Positions 1 through 10,795 are shown, counted from the stretch's first letter. The stretch is 64,000 nt of DNA from Sthenelais limicola (GCA_942159475.1 OW804097.1:55386986-55450985), one strand, 5' to 3'. Numbers and translations are program-made. The notes: generated by a model not told the origin, from the sequence alone.

Positions 1-1
1 C

Positions 2-514
2 GAGGAGGACAATCGAATCGAGAACCAACCTCTTGACCAGGCCCCCTCAGCAGAACTGCCGCTAGAACCTGCCGAACTGCCTAAAACCCCCAAAGCCCCA
101 GAAACGCCCAAAAAGAGCAATGTGAACAATGGCAAGAAATCACCAAAAGGGAAAGTAGCACGAAAGTCAACCCGCAGGGTCACCACAACGACCAAATCCG
201 CCCCATCAGCCAAAACCGCCAAAAAGTCTAAGTCCAGCACACCAGCAAAATCTGCCGCAACCCGTAAAGTCGCCCCCTCGCCAAATACCAGCACTCCACC
301 AAAATCTACCGCAACCTTTAAACCTGCCCCCTCGCCAAAATCGACCGCCCCAACAGCCCCACTTGAAGCAGCCAATGTGGAAAACGTGATCCCCATGGAT
401 TATCAGATCACCGGAGAGCAGTCAGATATTATGACACGGCTCGAAGAGCAGATTGATTCAACTACCATCAAGGACACTGTTCCAGACGATAATTCAAAGA
501 AAGACTTTGTTTAA
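2..514 (+). CDS. 3'-terminal coding exon of an unrecognised gene, Lys/Ser/Thr/Pro-rich tail
   Basis: An open frame enters from the left edge and ends at a TAA at 512-514. The roughly 170 visible residues start with an acidic, Pro-rich stretch, pass into a Lys/Ser/Thr/Pro/Ala-rich low-complexity block with repeated APSPK- and TPPKS-like motifs, and end in an acidic, less biased tail. The composition recalls histone H1-like or nuclear linker tails, but no folded domain is visible. The start lies outside the window. A 3' UTR with AATAAA follows, which favours a host gene. The end of a retroelement polyprotein with a Lys/Pro-rich tail is the alternative, because an LTR-like segment lies about 900 bp downstream. 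I do not recognise the protein. Confidence 0.5.
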   Translation, partial: EEDNRIENQPLDQAPSAELPLEPAELPKTPKAPETPKKSNVNNGKKSPKGKVARKSTRRVTTTTKSAPSAKTAKKSKSSTPAKSAATRKVAPSPNTSTPPKSTATFKPAPSPKSTAPTAPLEAANVENVIPMDYQITGEQSDIMTRLEEQIDSTTIKDTVPDDNSKKDFV

Positions 515-1060
515 ACACTACTTTACCAACATCTGTAAGACACTAGCTGAGGGTACATTTGAGCTAGCTCATAGTGCAAAACTCATACAAAAGGTGAAAG
601 AAACTCCAATATGCAATTGCAAAGACGCTGACTGAAAGTCCAGACAATAATTAAGCGAGCTTACTACAAAAATGCAAAAACTCACTAATTGATTTTTGCA
701 TTAAAGAGTGATTACGTCTGATCATAATTAACGATTAACTGTCTGATCCTTATTATCTTAACCACACGTTAGTACATTAATACCAGTCTGTTTGTCGCCA
801 TACATGTTTACTACTGGAAGGGTTTTTAATTGCATTAATGTTTAATTACTTCTGATCCTTATTTCACCACTCGTTAGTACAATAGTACCAGTCTGTTTGT
901 CTTCGCACTTGTTAACTTCTGCAGGTCAGACCGACCATGCACCTGCATTGAGAGACTGAGTCTCTTAAACTTTGCCATGTTGTTTTACTACTATATGATT
1001 GCCTTCACTGTTATGTTGTTGACTAAAGAAGAATAAAAGTAAACTGGAATAAATCGCCAA
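515..1060 (+). other. Probable 3' UTR with polyadenylation signal
   Basis: AT-rich, no open frame. AATAAA lies at 1032-1037, a plausible end for the transcript whose coding part stops at 514. It contains an internal direct repeat: the block at about 743-793 recurs at about 852-905 (shared words CTGATCCTTAT, CGTTAGTAC and ACCAGTCTGTTTGTC). Confidence 0.4.
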
Positions 1061-1444
1061 TTTTTATTTACTTTGACTGAATAATATCTATACTGATTAC
1101 CTGTAAAGCATACTCGACAACCTGATACTTCTAAATCAGCCGACTAAAAGTACATTAGTCTCAATCAGACTTAACTTCCCAGTCGATAAATAGACACAGA
1201 TCCGATTAAAAAAAACTAAAGAACGCATATCCCAAGCACATGACTATAGACGCATAAAAAAATGCGCCCCAACTGCCCTCCTGCTACACAATTAAACTGT
1301 TAAACCGTAACTGTTAGCATAAATCTGTCCCGATAGGATCGTGAGATCCACTAAAACTGTTAGAGTTATGACTGTCGGCTGCTGACTTGTTTTTTAAATT
1401 CCACCTTAATAAAAAAAAACCTTTCTATGCTAGGGCAAATATGA

Positions 1445-1706
1445 TGTGGGCATGGAAGTGGAGGTGACCAGATGTTGACTTGATTAGACCATCGATGGGG
1501 CCTCCTGTGATGTGGTATGTGGTTTGAGATTGTGGCCAGTGATTAATTAATTAATTGATCCTCTTGGGACGTGTGCTAAAATGGTTAATGAATGTGTTGT
1601 GTTGCGGGACCCATGGTTTCCCGCTTATAAAAGAACTTGACAAGAGGTCGACTGTGGCATAATAAAATTATGCATGCATAAACACCGTAGCTAGTAAATT
1701 CGACAC
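1445..1706 (+). mobile_element. LTR-like segment (tentative)
   Basis: It starts with TGTGG, ends with GACACA, and contains TATAAAA at 1626-1632 and AATAAA at 1661-1666, the layout of a short promoter plus polyadenylation signal expected in a solo LTR. No primer site, polypurine tract or target duplication is clear, so the boundaries are guesses. The stretch 1061-1444 shows nothing recognisable. Confidence 0.25.
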
Positions 1707-1974
1707 AACTGCCGTAGGCCCAAAACTATATAGGCAGATCCCACTATAATTTCCAAATAACCCCCTATTTCCTATGTGGCCACACTTCTCACCTGTCCCA
1801 GTGTCCAGAGGGTGACTGGCACAAGGTTACACTATCGTCACAACAACTCTTAAATTAACTAGGATATTATAGTTTTTGGCAGATAATATAGGATAATTTG
1901 TTTCTCCTGCCTTTCCCATCACCACAAATCATCAAACCCACCCACCGTCCCCGCCACCATCCCGTCCCGTCCCA

Positions 1975-2002
1975 GCCGTGTAGAGGTACAGCTCTACACG
2001 GC
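1975..2002. repeat. Perfect 11 bp hairpin in duplicated unit
   Basis: GCCGTGTAGAG (1975-1985) pairs with CTCTACACGGC (1992-2002) around a 6 nt loop. The second unit keeps a shorter form near 3006-3030. This looks like part of the repeat unit, not a terminator. Confidence 0.6.
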
Positions 2003-2033
2003 CCAACAAGTAGAGGATGAAAAAAAAATATGT

Positions 2034-2110
2034 GATGCCCGGGCAAGCTTTGAACTCCCAACCCTCAGGTATGGAGGCGAATTTGTTGCCACTGCGCTAT
2101 GTGCAGTAGT
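2034..2110 (-). mobile_element. tRNA-derived SINE-like segment, copy 1
   Basis: Read on the minus strand it has a box A-like TAGCGCAGTGGC (2088-2099) and a weaker box B-like GGGAGTTCAAAGC (2047-2059) at tRNA-like spacing, then a GC-rich acceptor-like end. This is the head structure expected of a tRNA-derived SINE. A full cloverleaf is not convincing. A homologous segment lies in the second tandem unit at about 3056-3135. Confidence 0.4.
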
Positions 2111-2468
2111 CGGGAGAGTGGGGTTTCATTCTATGAGTCATCCCACGTGGCCATACGCAGGGTAAAATGTCCGTTCATGCTTAAGCATATAGGGGTCGGG
2201 GAATCGGTGATTACTCGGTTGTGATACCAGAAAGACCTTGATATATTGGAGGTAATCGCAGTCTATATTATTTCTCTAGGCGTGGGGACATTGTTTTGGT
2301 GGCTTGGAGGTCGGGAAATATGATTTTTGCCGCCGGTCGGTCCAGAGGGTGACTGGCACATGGTTACACTATCGTCACAACAACTCTTAAATTAACTAGG
2401 ATATTATAGTGTTTGGCAGATAATATAGGATATTTTGTTTCTCCTGCCTTTCCCATCACCACAAATCA

Positions 2469-2962
2469 CAGGGTTCCCGCGGGTCTTAAAAAGTCATTAA
2501 AAGTCATGAATTCTGAGTTTGGGTTTTTAAGGCCCTTAAAAGCATTAATTTTCACTGTGAGTCATTAAAAAGTCATGAAAAACTATCTGAGCTGGACAAT
2601 ATTTAACCCCCAAAAATGCTGAAAATGCAACGGAGAGCAAAGAAAACCCTCTGGCTTCTGGGGCCCACCTAGGGCCCCATGCCCAATGGCTGGGATAGTG
2701 TCCCGCAAGCCTGACTAAAAAAGTTGGCATCTCTGTCAAAAGAGTCAGATTCAATGAGGAGTGAACTGTTTGTCAATCGTTTTGACAGTATTAAGAAGGG
2801 AACCAAAATAAATTGTGTTCTGTGTAAATAAGTTCAACTATATCGTTTGTGTCATTTCATGGTCATAAATTATCGGCTAACATGACTTCATTTGGTCATT
2901 AAAAAGTCATTAAAAGCTGGGGGAATTGGTCATTAAATTGCTCTGGGGCCGCGGGAACCCTG
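2469..2962. mobile_element. hAT-like MITE, 494 bp, in a paralogous empty site
   Basis: The ends are inverted: CAGGGTTCCCGCGG at the left and CCGCGGGAACCCTG at the right, a 14 bp perfect terminal inverted repeat. It is flanked by AATCA on both sides (2464-2468 and 2963-2967). The other tandem unit has the uninterrupted site at about 1926-1936, so both boundaries and the 5 bp duplication are directly shown. Subterminal TTAAAAAGTCATTAAAAG repeats occur near both ends. There is no transposase frame, so it is non-autonomous. The hAT assignment rests on the CAGGG terminus and subterminal style; the 5 bp duplication fits only hAT lineages with short duplications. Confidence 0.8.
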
Positions 2963-3055
2963 AATCATCAAACACACCCACCATCCCCGCCACCGTCCCG
3001 TCCCGGCCGTGTAGTGACAGCTACACGGCCTAACAAGTAGAGGATGAAAAAAAAC

Positions 3056-3135
3056 CATGTGAGGCCCCGGCGAGCCTTGAACTTCCAACCCTCAGGTCTG
3101 GAGGCGAGATAGATCCCCCTGCGCTATGTGCGGTA
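3056..3135 (-). mobile_element. tRNA-derived SINE-like segment, copy 2
   Basis: Counterpart of the segment at 2034-2110 in the second tandem unit. On the minus strand TAGCGCAGGGG (box A-like, 3116-3126) and GGAAGTTCAAGGC (box B-like, 3074-3086) are present. It differs from copy 1 at several positions, so the duplication is not recent. Confidence 0.4.
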
Positions 3136-3654
3136 GTCGGGAGAGTGGGGTTTCATTCTATGAGTCATGCCATGTGGCCATACGCAGGGTGAAATGTCCG
3201 TTCATGCTTTAGCATATAGGGGTCGGGGAATCGGTTATTTCTCACGTATTATACCAGATATACCTTGATGTATTGGAGGTAATCGCAGTCTATATAATTT
3301 CTCTAGGCGTGGGGACATTGTTTTGGTGGATGGGAGGTCGGGAAATATGATTTTGGGCGGATCGGCGGACCATCGGGTTATCTATTGGTAGTGTCGATAA
3401 GTAAGATGGCGTGGGTCAAATCGTCGGTAATGCTTGAGGCATATGAATATGCCAGTGATGCCGGTCGGTCCAGAGAATATGATGGCACCAGATGGGCGCT
3501 GGGGGCGCAACGTGATTTTGGGGCATTTTACGTCCATAAATATGGATTTTTTTTGTAAGATTAACACTGTCAACACCCTACCTGCTTCCCTCTCCCATTG
3601 GCGTCTCCCGACGCATCAAAATAATAGGCCTATCGTTTTTGAGCTTTAATCCAT

Positions 3655-3687
3655 CTGGCCTACATTGCCATCGGCGATGTAGGCCAG
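3655..3687. repeat. Perfect 11 bp inverted repeat
   Basis: CTGGCCTACAT pairs with ATGTAGGCCAG around an 11 nt spacer. No other feature explains it. The surrounding 3476-4369 otherwise shows no gene or element I can support. Confidence 0.5.
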
Positions 3688-4369
3688 TCCAGAGGTTTGT
3701 TATGGGTGGTGCTGCTGGTGGCGCTACCTCATGGAAGGGTGAGAAACCATTCTCTCAGCTGTCACGTGTCATGCCGAGCCTACAAGCATGGTTATGGCGT
3801 TTGAGTTTTCATCCAAACATAGCGTCAACGCGAGAGGTCTGTCACGCCTTAATTATACCATTAAGAGCTAAATTTTTTTGGTCCAATCTCTCCCTTAGGC
3901 TCTAACTTAGGCACTCAGCTAAGTTTTGGGTCTTGGACAATGAGAAATAGAGGGGGTTTCCCGATCATGGAGGAAGTTGTCCAGTACAATTGCATCTCCA
4001 AAGGAGTAATGGCGATTGTTCTGGCTTTGGTGTTATGTGTTACATAATTATTTAATTATGCCATTTTGCCAGCTAGTCTAGATTAGACATTATAAGAGAG
4101 ATTTCAACAAAGATTTCAAGCTCTTACTGGTATAGTTACTGCATAACAGACCTCACGCGCTAATGCCTCTAGGGCTCTATGTTACTTTTCGATGTCGACA
4201 TTCTGCCTGTCACTATCGCACACTTGGCCATACTCGGTAAGCTTCAGCTAAATTCGGCGTCAACCCCAGAACGAGGCCCATGTAATGACGTCATAGCAGC
4301 GGGAATTCCACACCTCCCATTCTGCGCCACCATAGAGCGTTTTCTAGCGCAGTGTGCCATGTAGACCTG

Positions 4370-4807
4370 GGGCCCGTTTCATAACTAGTAGAGATGACTA
4401 ACGATAACGAACGATCGTTAAGCTGTTGCATAACTAGTAACGATAGCGATATATCGCTATTTCATCACTAAATCTCTGTCAAAATAGCGGAGATTTTTTT
4501 GGGCTCCGCTAAATTTTTTCATTAATAATTTCTTCACTTTTGGTCATTAAATCAGGGAAAAACATAGACTACTGTTGTCAAGTGGCCTCAACATGATGCT
4601 TCATGGCCGACATGATGTTTTCTATGCAGGGGGAAGGGAATATGGCACAAATAACTAGGGCCTTCTGTCAGGAAAATATTAACTGTAAAAATAACTAGCG
4701 CTATATCGCAATATTTTTAACGATGTGTCGCAATTCTTAACGATATATCGCTAATTTTTAATTAGTGAATGATTAGCGATATATCGTTACTAGTTATGAA
4801 ACGACCC
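4370..4807. mobile_element. MITE with GGGCCCGTTTCATAAC ends
   Basis: The left end reads GGGCCCGTTTCATAACTAGTA. The right end, inverted, reads GGGTCGTTTCATAACTAGTA, one base shorter. Both are flanked by CCTG (4366-4369 and 4808-4811), of which 3-4 bp may be the target duplication. Inside, palindromic AGCGATATATCGCT-type motifs recur in both orientations near both ends. There is no coding capacity. The ends recall the PIF/Harbinger-ISL2EU group, from memory only. Confidence 0.55.
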
Positions 4808-4811
4808 CCTG

Positions 4812-6336
4812 GGCCGTCTATATGGCACTGGGGATGGTGGTGGGATGGGTGGTTGTTGTTTATGGTTTGGGGGAAGGGAATGTACAAAAACAATCCATAT
4901 TTATGAAAGTAAATAGCCCAAGACTTCCATTCACTCCCATCAAATTGTGACAATACTCTGGTGCCACATACTCTCCTGGACGGCTAAAGCTGTCTGCGTT
5001 CATTTATTCGCAGTAAAACATGGCTCCCTGACCAACACATCCATTATCCATTAAATAAACCTGTTGTTTTCACTACTCAGTAAAACCTGTATTAGAAACT
5101 GCGACTTGTATAACTATCACAGTTCCAGTTAGAAAATATTCTCGTATTGTGGAGCCACTACTCTCATTTGATTAAATATTCCATTTAAATGAAGGTGAAA
5201 AATCGTAGTATTTTGGCGCAAACTCATGAATGGTGTGAATCTTTATAGGCATGCAGCATATCCAAAGGATCGCGCTGGAAACATAAACTTTTCCGAGATT
5301 TTGCTGATAATGTGAATTGCATTAGTTTTAAGGCCGATATCAAACCCACTGGAATTTGTCCACCTGCGGCTTCTGTTAGACGTTTTCCCTATTCAATATG
5401 GATAAAAATCCAAGACCCCAAAAGTTGGGAAAAGTCGATTCCTTTCGGATAAGAATAATCTTGCTTTGGGGAAAAAAAGTGTGTTTCTGATTTACCCCCC
5501 CCCCCCCCCCCCACCCTACCTACCCCACCTAAAAAAAATGACCATGCATATGAATGCAGGAAAACAAGTCTCCCTAACATTTCTCTTGTTTACAACCATT
5601 GTTACGAAATATACATTGTTTTTCAGTTCCTGGAAGGAAGGTGGTTTCCTAATAAAGATAAAATTTAAAATGTTACCATACGTTCCCCCTACCTAGTTTT
5701 CAACTATATAAATCGGAAATTTCTCTGATAGAACATCCTCCAAGGGCGAGAAGGCGTAAGGTGGGACGGCCTGCTGTTGGGAGGATATGATGATAGAATG
5801 GAGTCTGAAGTCTGATAAACCGTGGACGCTGTGGACTCGGATGTGGATTGCTAGAGAAATGTTATGTACCACCTTGTATGTACTAGGAAATATAAGGATA
5901 TAGACCAGGGCTCAAGTGGCTAAGATTACTATTTTGACTGCATCATTTGGAAATGTGTTTGTAGTTTTCGATGACTTGCATAAGTAGACTTGTGTGGAAT
6001 ACCAGTGCTATATATTCCTTAAATTATTTGATATTTGTTAATGAAGTATGTGTGGAAGAGATCATTTTGGGGCATTCAAATCTGAGAGAGGGTCATTGGG
6101 GGATTCAAATCTGAGAGCTCAGAGGGAAGTAACTTGACAATAGAGTGCTGCCCTCAGGGCATGGTGGAGGGGTGTGAAGTAGGAGCGAGTCAGGAGGTAC
6201 GTAGTCACATATCTACCCTGTCCCAACCATGGTGGTATTTCTCAACCAATTATGATAAGAGGTGTCGGGGACTACCTCCAACTATTGTGTCTGGGAATAC
6301 ATCGACATAGAAATTTGGAGTTTTTAATAATCCTAA
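4812..6336. other. Non-coding stretch
   Basis: No gene is visible. It holds a C-homopolymer near 5493-5512 and a segment at about 6000-6240 that resembles one at about 16400-16560 (shared ATTATTTGATATTTG and CATTCAAATC words), a diverged dispersed repeat. The copia element inserted at its right edge. Confidence 0.5.
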
Positions 6337-6521
6337 TATTGAAATATGGTTACAAAGTGCAGAGAGCAACAAGGACACGTCCTTACTGTTTGGCGTCAGT
6401 CGTACTAAGGGACGCTGAGCAAGCTTTATTTGAACAGGAAAGCATCCTGCCGTAATTAGGTCAGTGATGACGCAATAGCAAAGTCGTAAAAGATACGAAA
6501 CTAAAGTGAATAATTTTAACA
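6337..6521 (-). repeat. 3' LTR of the copia element
   Basis: 185 bp; on the minus strand it starts TGTTAAAATT and ends near CATATTTCAATA. AATAAA is visible on the minus strand inside the AATAAAGCTTGCTC region at about 6424-6432, suitable for polyadenylation. Confidence 0.9.
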
Positions 6522-6850
6522 CTCCTTCTCACTTGCTTGTGAAGTATCCTACAGTTTAAGATTACACACAATTCATATTTGCTATATATATGTTTTACTC
6601 ACAGAATTAGTAACAGACCTTTCAATTATCCTAGAAATACTCCTGGTATTAGCACCTTATTATTTATCAGATCATTAGTCAGAATTTAAACACAGTAGAC
6701 AAACTACCTGACTTAGCAATAACATTTGACTTAGGACATGACTTAGAATTATAGCATCTTTCAGTTATAATGAGAGTTCAGTTCTAAAAAATAGAGATTT
6801 TGAGAAGAAAGTCTCTTCTCAGTGTTAGAGTGAAGTAGGTTTGACAAAAA

Positions 6851-9800
6851 CTAATTGTCACTAGGCCTCTTCACTCCAGTCATGGTGCGGAGCTTGTGGA
6901 ACTGCTCCTTATTCAGACCTTTGGTTAGGATGTCTGCGACCATGTCCTCACTGGGACAGTACTGTAAATCTACGGTACCGTTTTCCACTTGCTCACGGAT
7001 GAAGTGGTACTTAATACCAATGTGTTTTGCACGACCATGAAACTGGGGGTTTTTGGCCATGCAAATAGCTGATTGATTATCCTCGTAGATCAGCATTGGT
7101 GTGGTTGGTGCGTTCGTTAGGTCACCAACGAGTTGCCTCATCCAGACTGCTTCCTGAGCAGCACTTGCCAAAGCCATGTACTCGGCCTCAGCGGTGGAGA
7201 GAGCTACACAGCTTTGCTTCTTACTTCTCCAGCTGACGGCGGTTCCACAGATCTGGAAAATGTACCCTGAGGTGGATCTGCGGTCATTGATGTCGCCGGC
7301 CCAATCAGAGTCGGAGAAACCAAGACAGTCGCCTGGATTTCCCTTCTCAAAGCATAGACCATAGTCGATGGTCCCCTTCAGGTAGCGCATGACTCGCTTC
7401 ACTGCCGTCCAGTGCTCGTTTGATGGTTTCGAGCAGAACTTAGCTACATTACTCACAGCATATGTGATGTCTGGTCTTGTCCATGTAGATAAGTACAGTA
7501 GGCTGCCAACAGCTGATTGATACAGCGACTGGTTGACGGCCTCACTATCTTCATTAGATTTGGTGAGTTTGACGCTAGTGTCCACTGGCGTCGCCACAGG
7601 TTTGGCCTCGCTCATCTTGAATTTCTCAAGCACTCTCTCAGTGTAAGCTGATTGACCCATCCAGATATTCACAGGATTTGTCTCTTGGTCAACAGCTACA
7701 CCCAAGAAGTATTTGAGTTTACCCATGTTGGTCACAGTAAACTCATCAGCGATGGCCTTCTTCACCTTCCTCATTTTGTGTTCATCTCCTGCTGCTATGA
7801 TTATGTCATCAACATAGACAGCAAGAATCACCAATCCTCCTTCTGATGTGTATATACACGGGTCATTAGTAGATTGGCTGAACCCAATCTTGCACAAGTG
7901 TTCGTCGAGTGCAGCATTCGAGCAGCGTGGTGATTGTTTAAGGCCATAGATGCTCTTCTTTCGCCTACAGACGAGATCTTCTTTGCCTCTAACCTTAAAC
8001 CCTTCTGGCTGCTTCATATACACTTCCTCCTTCAGGGTGCCATTTAAGAAGGCTGTTGTCACATCCAGTTGATGCAGATGGAGATTATCTCTTGCAGCTA
8101 GTGCAATCACTGTGCGGACTGACTCTGACCTCACTACTGGACTGAAGGTCTCATCATAGTCCAGTCCGTACTGTTGGGAAAAACCTTGTGCAACTAGCCT
8201 TGCCTTGAACCTCTCGATGGTTCCATCTGCTCCCAACTTCTCCTTAAATACCCACTTGCTGCCGACAGTCTTCCTGCCCTTTGGAAGTTGAACCAAGTCC
8301 CAGACTTGATTTCCATGGAGTGAGTCCATCTCCATTTTCATGGCATCCTGCCATTTCTTCTTGTTTGGTCCTGACACTGCATCCTGTAGAGAAGTTGGTT
8401 GGGGATTAGTGTGAGTCAGTTGCACCCATTCGCCATACATGTTAGGTGCTCTCCTCTCACGACGTGGCCTTTGAGCTGCTGGCTCCTCTGGCTCTATCAC
8501 TTGCTCAACTTCCTCTACCACTGGCACATCTTCCTCTACCACAGACTCGTTGTCACTGCTGTCAAGGAGTATGGTTGTCTCGATAGAGCAGCTAGGCTCC
8601 TTCTTAACCACGGGTTCGGGCTCCTTCTCCACAGCAGATTGCTCCTTCTCAACCCCATGCTTTGTCTCATCAAAGATGACATCACGGCTGAGAATCACCT
8701 TGGAGCGCTTCACATCATACAGTCTGTATCCCTTGGTAGTGGTACCATAGCCAAGAAAGATGCACCTCCTGGCTTTAGGATCGAATTTCTTCCTTTCATC
8801 CTTAGGTATGTGAGCATAGGCTAGACAGCCAAACACCCTCAGCATACCTACATGAGGTTTCTCACCAGTCAGAGACTCATAAGGGGTCATTCCCTCAACT
8901 GCAGTGGTTGGGCTCCGGTTTCTCAAGTACACAGCTGTAGACACAGCTTCTGCCCAAAACTTGCGGGGGAGTGTAGACTCAGACAGCATACAGCGAGCTG
9001 TCTCGACGATCGTGCGGTTCATTCTCTCCGCAACTCCATTTTGCTCCGGCGTTTTTGGTACAGTTAGCTCCTGTCTGATTCCTTCCTTCCTTAGATAGGC
9101 TTGAAACTCTGTTGAGGTATACTCGCCACCATTGTCAGACCGAAGTGCCTTCAATTTCATGCCCGTAGAAGTCTCTACCTGGGCTTTCCATTCCAGAAAT
9201 TGATTGAACACTTGGTCCTTGTGTTTTAGCACATACACCCAGGTGTACCGAGTCTTGTCATCAACAAAGGTTAGGAAGTATTCACAGCCACTGAGTGATT
9301 TGGTACTCATCTTCCCACACACATCACTATGTACCAAACCCAACACTGCTTCACTTCTCTTTGCACCACTGGTAGGAAACTTGGTGCGATGATGTTTTCC
9401 TTGAACACATGGTTCACACACACTTACATCACCATTCATAGCACAGTCCAGTCCAACAACCATGCTTTCTGCGTTTAGTTTCCTCATATTCTGATTGCCG
9501 AGATGTCCATATCTCTTGTGCCACAGTTCTTCAGTGGGCTTGTTCCCTCTCTGTGTCACAGCTGCAATGTGGTGGTTCTCCTTACAGTTCACATAGTAAA
9601 GATCTCCTACTCTCTCTCCTGTTACCACAATCTCACCATTAGAGTCAATAAATTGGCATCCATGATGAGTAAATACAGTACGCTCTACATAGCGAGTGGC
9701 CTGAGAAATACTAAGGAGATTGAAAGAGAGCTCGGGCACATATAAGGAATTTCTCAGTTTAGCAGTCTTCACTTTACCTTCAGGGAGTTCCATTTCCAGT

Positions 9801-10795
9801 GATACAGTTCCAGTCCCTACTCCAGGTAGATCATACCCATCTCCCACTGTAACTCCTTGTGGTTGATCAAGAGGGGTATAAGTAAGGAACTTAGACCTAT
9901 CATTGCACATATGACTCGTGGCTCCAGAGTCAATGATCCATCCTCCCGGTGCTGCCCCCTTGACGGACAGAGCGTGTATCACAGTCAGCCCGACGTAGTC
10001 ACTGTCAGAGCCGCTGTCCTCCCTGGCGCTGTGCGCTGTGTGTGGCTTGCTCTTTCCTTTGTCCTTACCCTCGGACTTCTTAAGCGCGGGACACTCACGC
10101 TTAATATGGCCAATCTTTTGACAACCGTAGCATTTAGGTCCTTTAGCAGTCGCTTTCTGACCCTTTTGCCGCCTCACAAACATTGCCTTCTCCGATGCTG
10201 TACTGTGTGAGGAAGTACCGTCCTCATACTTTCTCTCCTCATGGAGCAGTCGCTCCGTGACTACTTCCATCTTAGGCACATCTGTACATGCCTCGAACGC
10301 CGTAACAAGCATGCCGTAGGAGTCCGGTAAGCTGGCGAGAAGGTGCACTACTCGGTCCTCATCAGTAATGGCGTCCCCAACTACTGATAGTGCACTGAAT
10401 GTTTCAGTCATTGTCCTTATGTGATCCTGTACAGAATCACCATCCTTCAGCTTTAATGAATACAGTTTCTTCCTCAGATGAAGCTTGTTGGCCCATGACT
10501 TCTTCTGAAACTGATCCGCTAGCTTGGTCCATACTGCGACGGGACTTGTGGGCTCTCCAACCAAATACAAGAGAGCTGGGTCAATTGATAGAACTATGAT
10601 GGCCAAGGCTTTGTCCCATCTACTATCAAACTTTACCCTAGCATCACCATTCTCTGGAGTTGGTCGAGTTTCAGTCCCTTGTACAATATTCCACAGCCCA
10701 TCCTTCATCAAGGCCATTTGGCACTGTAACTTCCATGTTGGGTAGTTACCTCCCTTGAGTGAAGAAATAGATGCTGTATTTGCCGCCATTTTCAA
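6851..10795 (-). CDS. Ty1/copia gag-pol polyprotein
   Basis: A single 1314-residue frame encodes all functions for cytoplasmic particle assembly, reverse transcription and integration. In order: gag with N-terminal copia-type motif (GNYPTWK); zinc knuckle C-X2-C-X4-H-X4-C at about 222-235; protease IIDSGATSHM with DSGA near 289; integrase HHCC domain at about 426-467 and catalytic D491, D554, E590 with 35 residues between the last two; reverse transcriptase with YVDD at 994-997; RNase H ending with KHIGIKYHFIREQ. The order PR-IN-RT-RH defines Ty1/copia. The third codon is a second Met and may be the real start. One oddity: the RT motif reads SPRCSN where a Trp usually follows PRC. No stop or frameshift interrupts it. 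Confidence 0.96.
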   Translation of the reverse strand: MKMAANTASISSLKGGNYPTWKLQCQMALMKDGLWNIVQGTETRPTPENGDARVKFDSRWDKALAIIVLSIDPALLYLVGEPTSPVAVWTKLADQFQKKSWANKLHLRKKLYSLKLKDGDSVQDHIRTMTETFSALSVVGDAITDEDRVVHLLASLPDSYGMLVTAFEACTDVPKMEVVTERLLHEERKYEDGTSSHSTASEKAMFVRRQKGQKATAKGPKCYGCQKIGHIKRECPALKKSEGKDKGKSKPHTAHSAREDSGSDSDYVGLTVIHALSVKGAAPGGWIIDSGATSHMCNDRSKFLTYTPLDQPQGVTVGDGYDLPGVGTGTVSLEMELPEGKVKTAKLRNSLYVPELSFNLLSISQATRYVERTVFTHHGCQFIDSNGEIVVTGERVGDLYYVNCKENHHIAAVTQRGNKPTEELWHKRYGHLGNQNMRKLNAESMVVGLDCAMNGDVSVCEPCVQGKHHRTKFPTSGAKRSEAVLGLVHSDVCGKMSTKSLSGCEYFLTFVDDKTRYTWVYVLKHKDQVFNQFLEWKAQVETSTGMKLKALRSDNGGEYTSTEFQAYLRKEGIRQELTVPKTPEQNGVAERMNRTIVETARCMLSESTLPRKFWAEAVSTAVYLRNRSPTTAVEGMTPYESLTGEKPHVGMLRVFGCLAYAHIPKDERKKFDPKARRCIFLGYGTTTKGYRLYDVKRSKVILSRDVIFDETKHGVEKEQSAVEKEPEPVVKKEPSCSIETTILLDSSDNESVVEEDVPVVEEVEQVIEPEEPAAQRPRRERRAPNMYGEWVQLTHTNPQPTSLQDAVSGPNKKKWQDAMKMEMDSLHGNQVWDLVQLPKGRKTVGSKWVFKEKLGADGTIERFKARLVAQGFSQQYGLDYDETFSPVVRSESVRTVIALAARDNLHLHQLDVTTAFLNGTLKEEVYMKQPEGFKVRGKEDLVCRRKKSIYGLKQSPRCSNAALDEHLCKIGFSQSTNDPCIYTSEGGLVILAVYVDDIIIAAGDEHKMRKVKKAIADEFTVTNMGKLKYFLGVAVDQETNPVNIWMGQSAYTERVLEKFKMSEAKPVATPVDTSVKLTKSNEDSEAVNQSLYQSAVGSLLYLSTWTRPDITYAVSNVAKFCSKPSNEHWTAVKRVMRYLKGTIDYGLCFEKGNPGDCLGFSDSDWAGDINDRRSTSGYIFQICGTAVSWRSKKQSCVALSTAEAEYMALASAAQEAVWMRQLVGDLTNAPTTPMLIYEDNQSAICMAKNPQFHGRAKHIGIKYHFIREQVENGTVDLQYCPSEDMVADILTKGLNKEQFHKLRTMTGVKRPSDN

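Larger units (their letters stand above)
1806..3475. repeat. Tandem duplication of a ~0.54-0.63 kb unit
   Basis: The sequence from about 1806 to 2340 recurs from 2341 to about 3475 after subtraction of a 494 bp transposon inserted in the second copy. Each unit starts with CCAGAGGGTGACTGGCAC, carries a hairpin, a minus-strand tRNA-like segment and the shared word TAGGGGTCGGGGAATCGGT, and ends near GGTCGGTCC. A third start of the unit appears at about 3468. Unit 1 lacks about 90 bp present near the end of unit 2. Confidence 0.75.

Noticed and set aside
8399..8824. Plus-strand frames inside 6.8-10.8 kb
   Set aside because: They are antisense to the intact copia gag-pol frame and have no recognisable domains.
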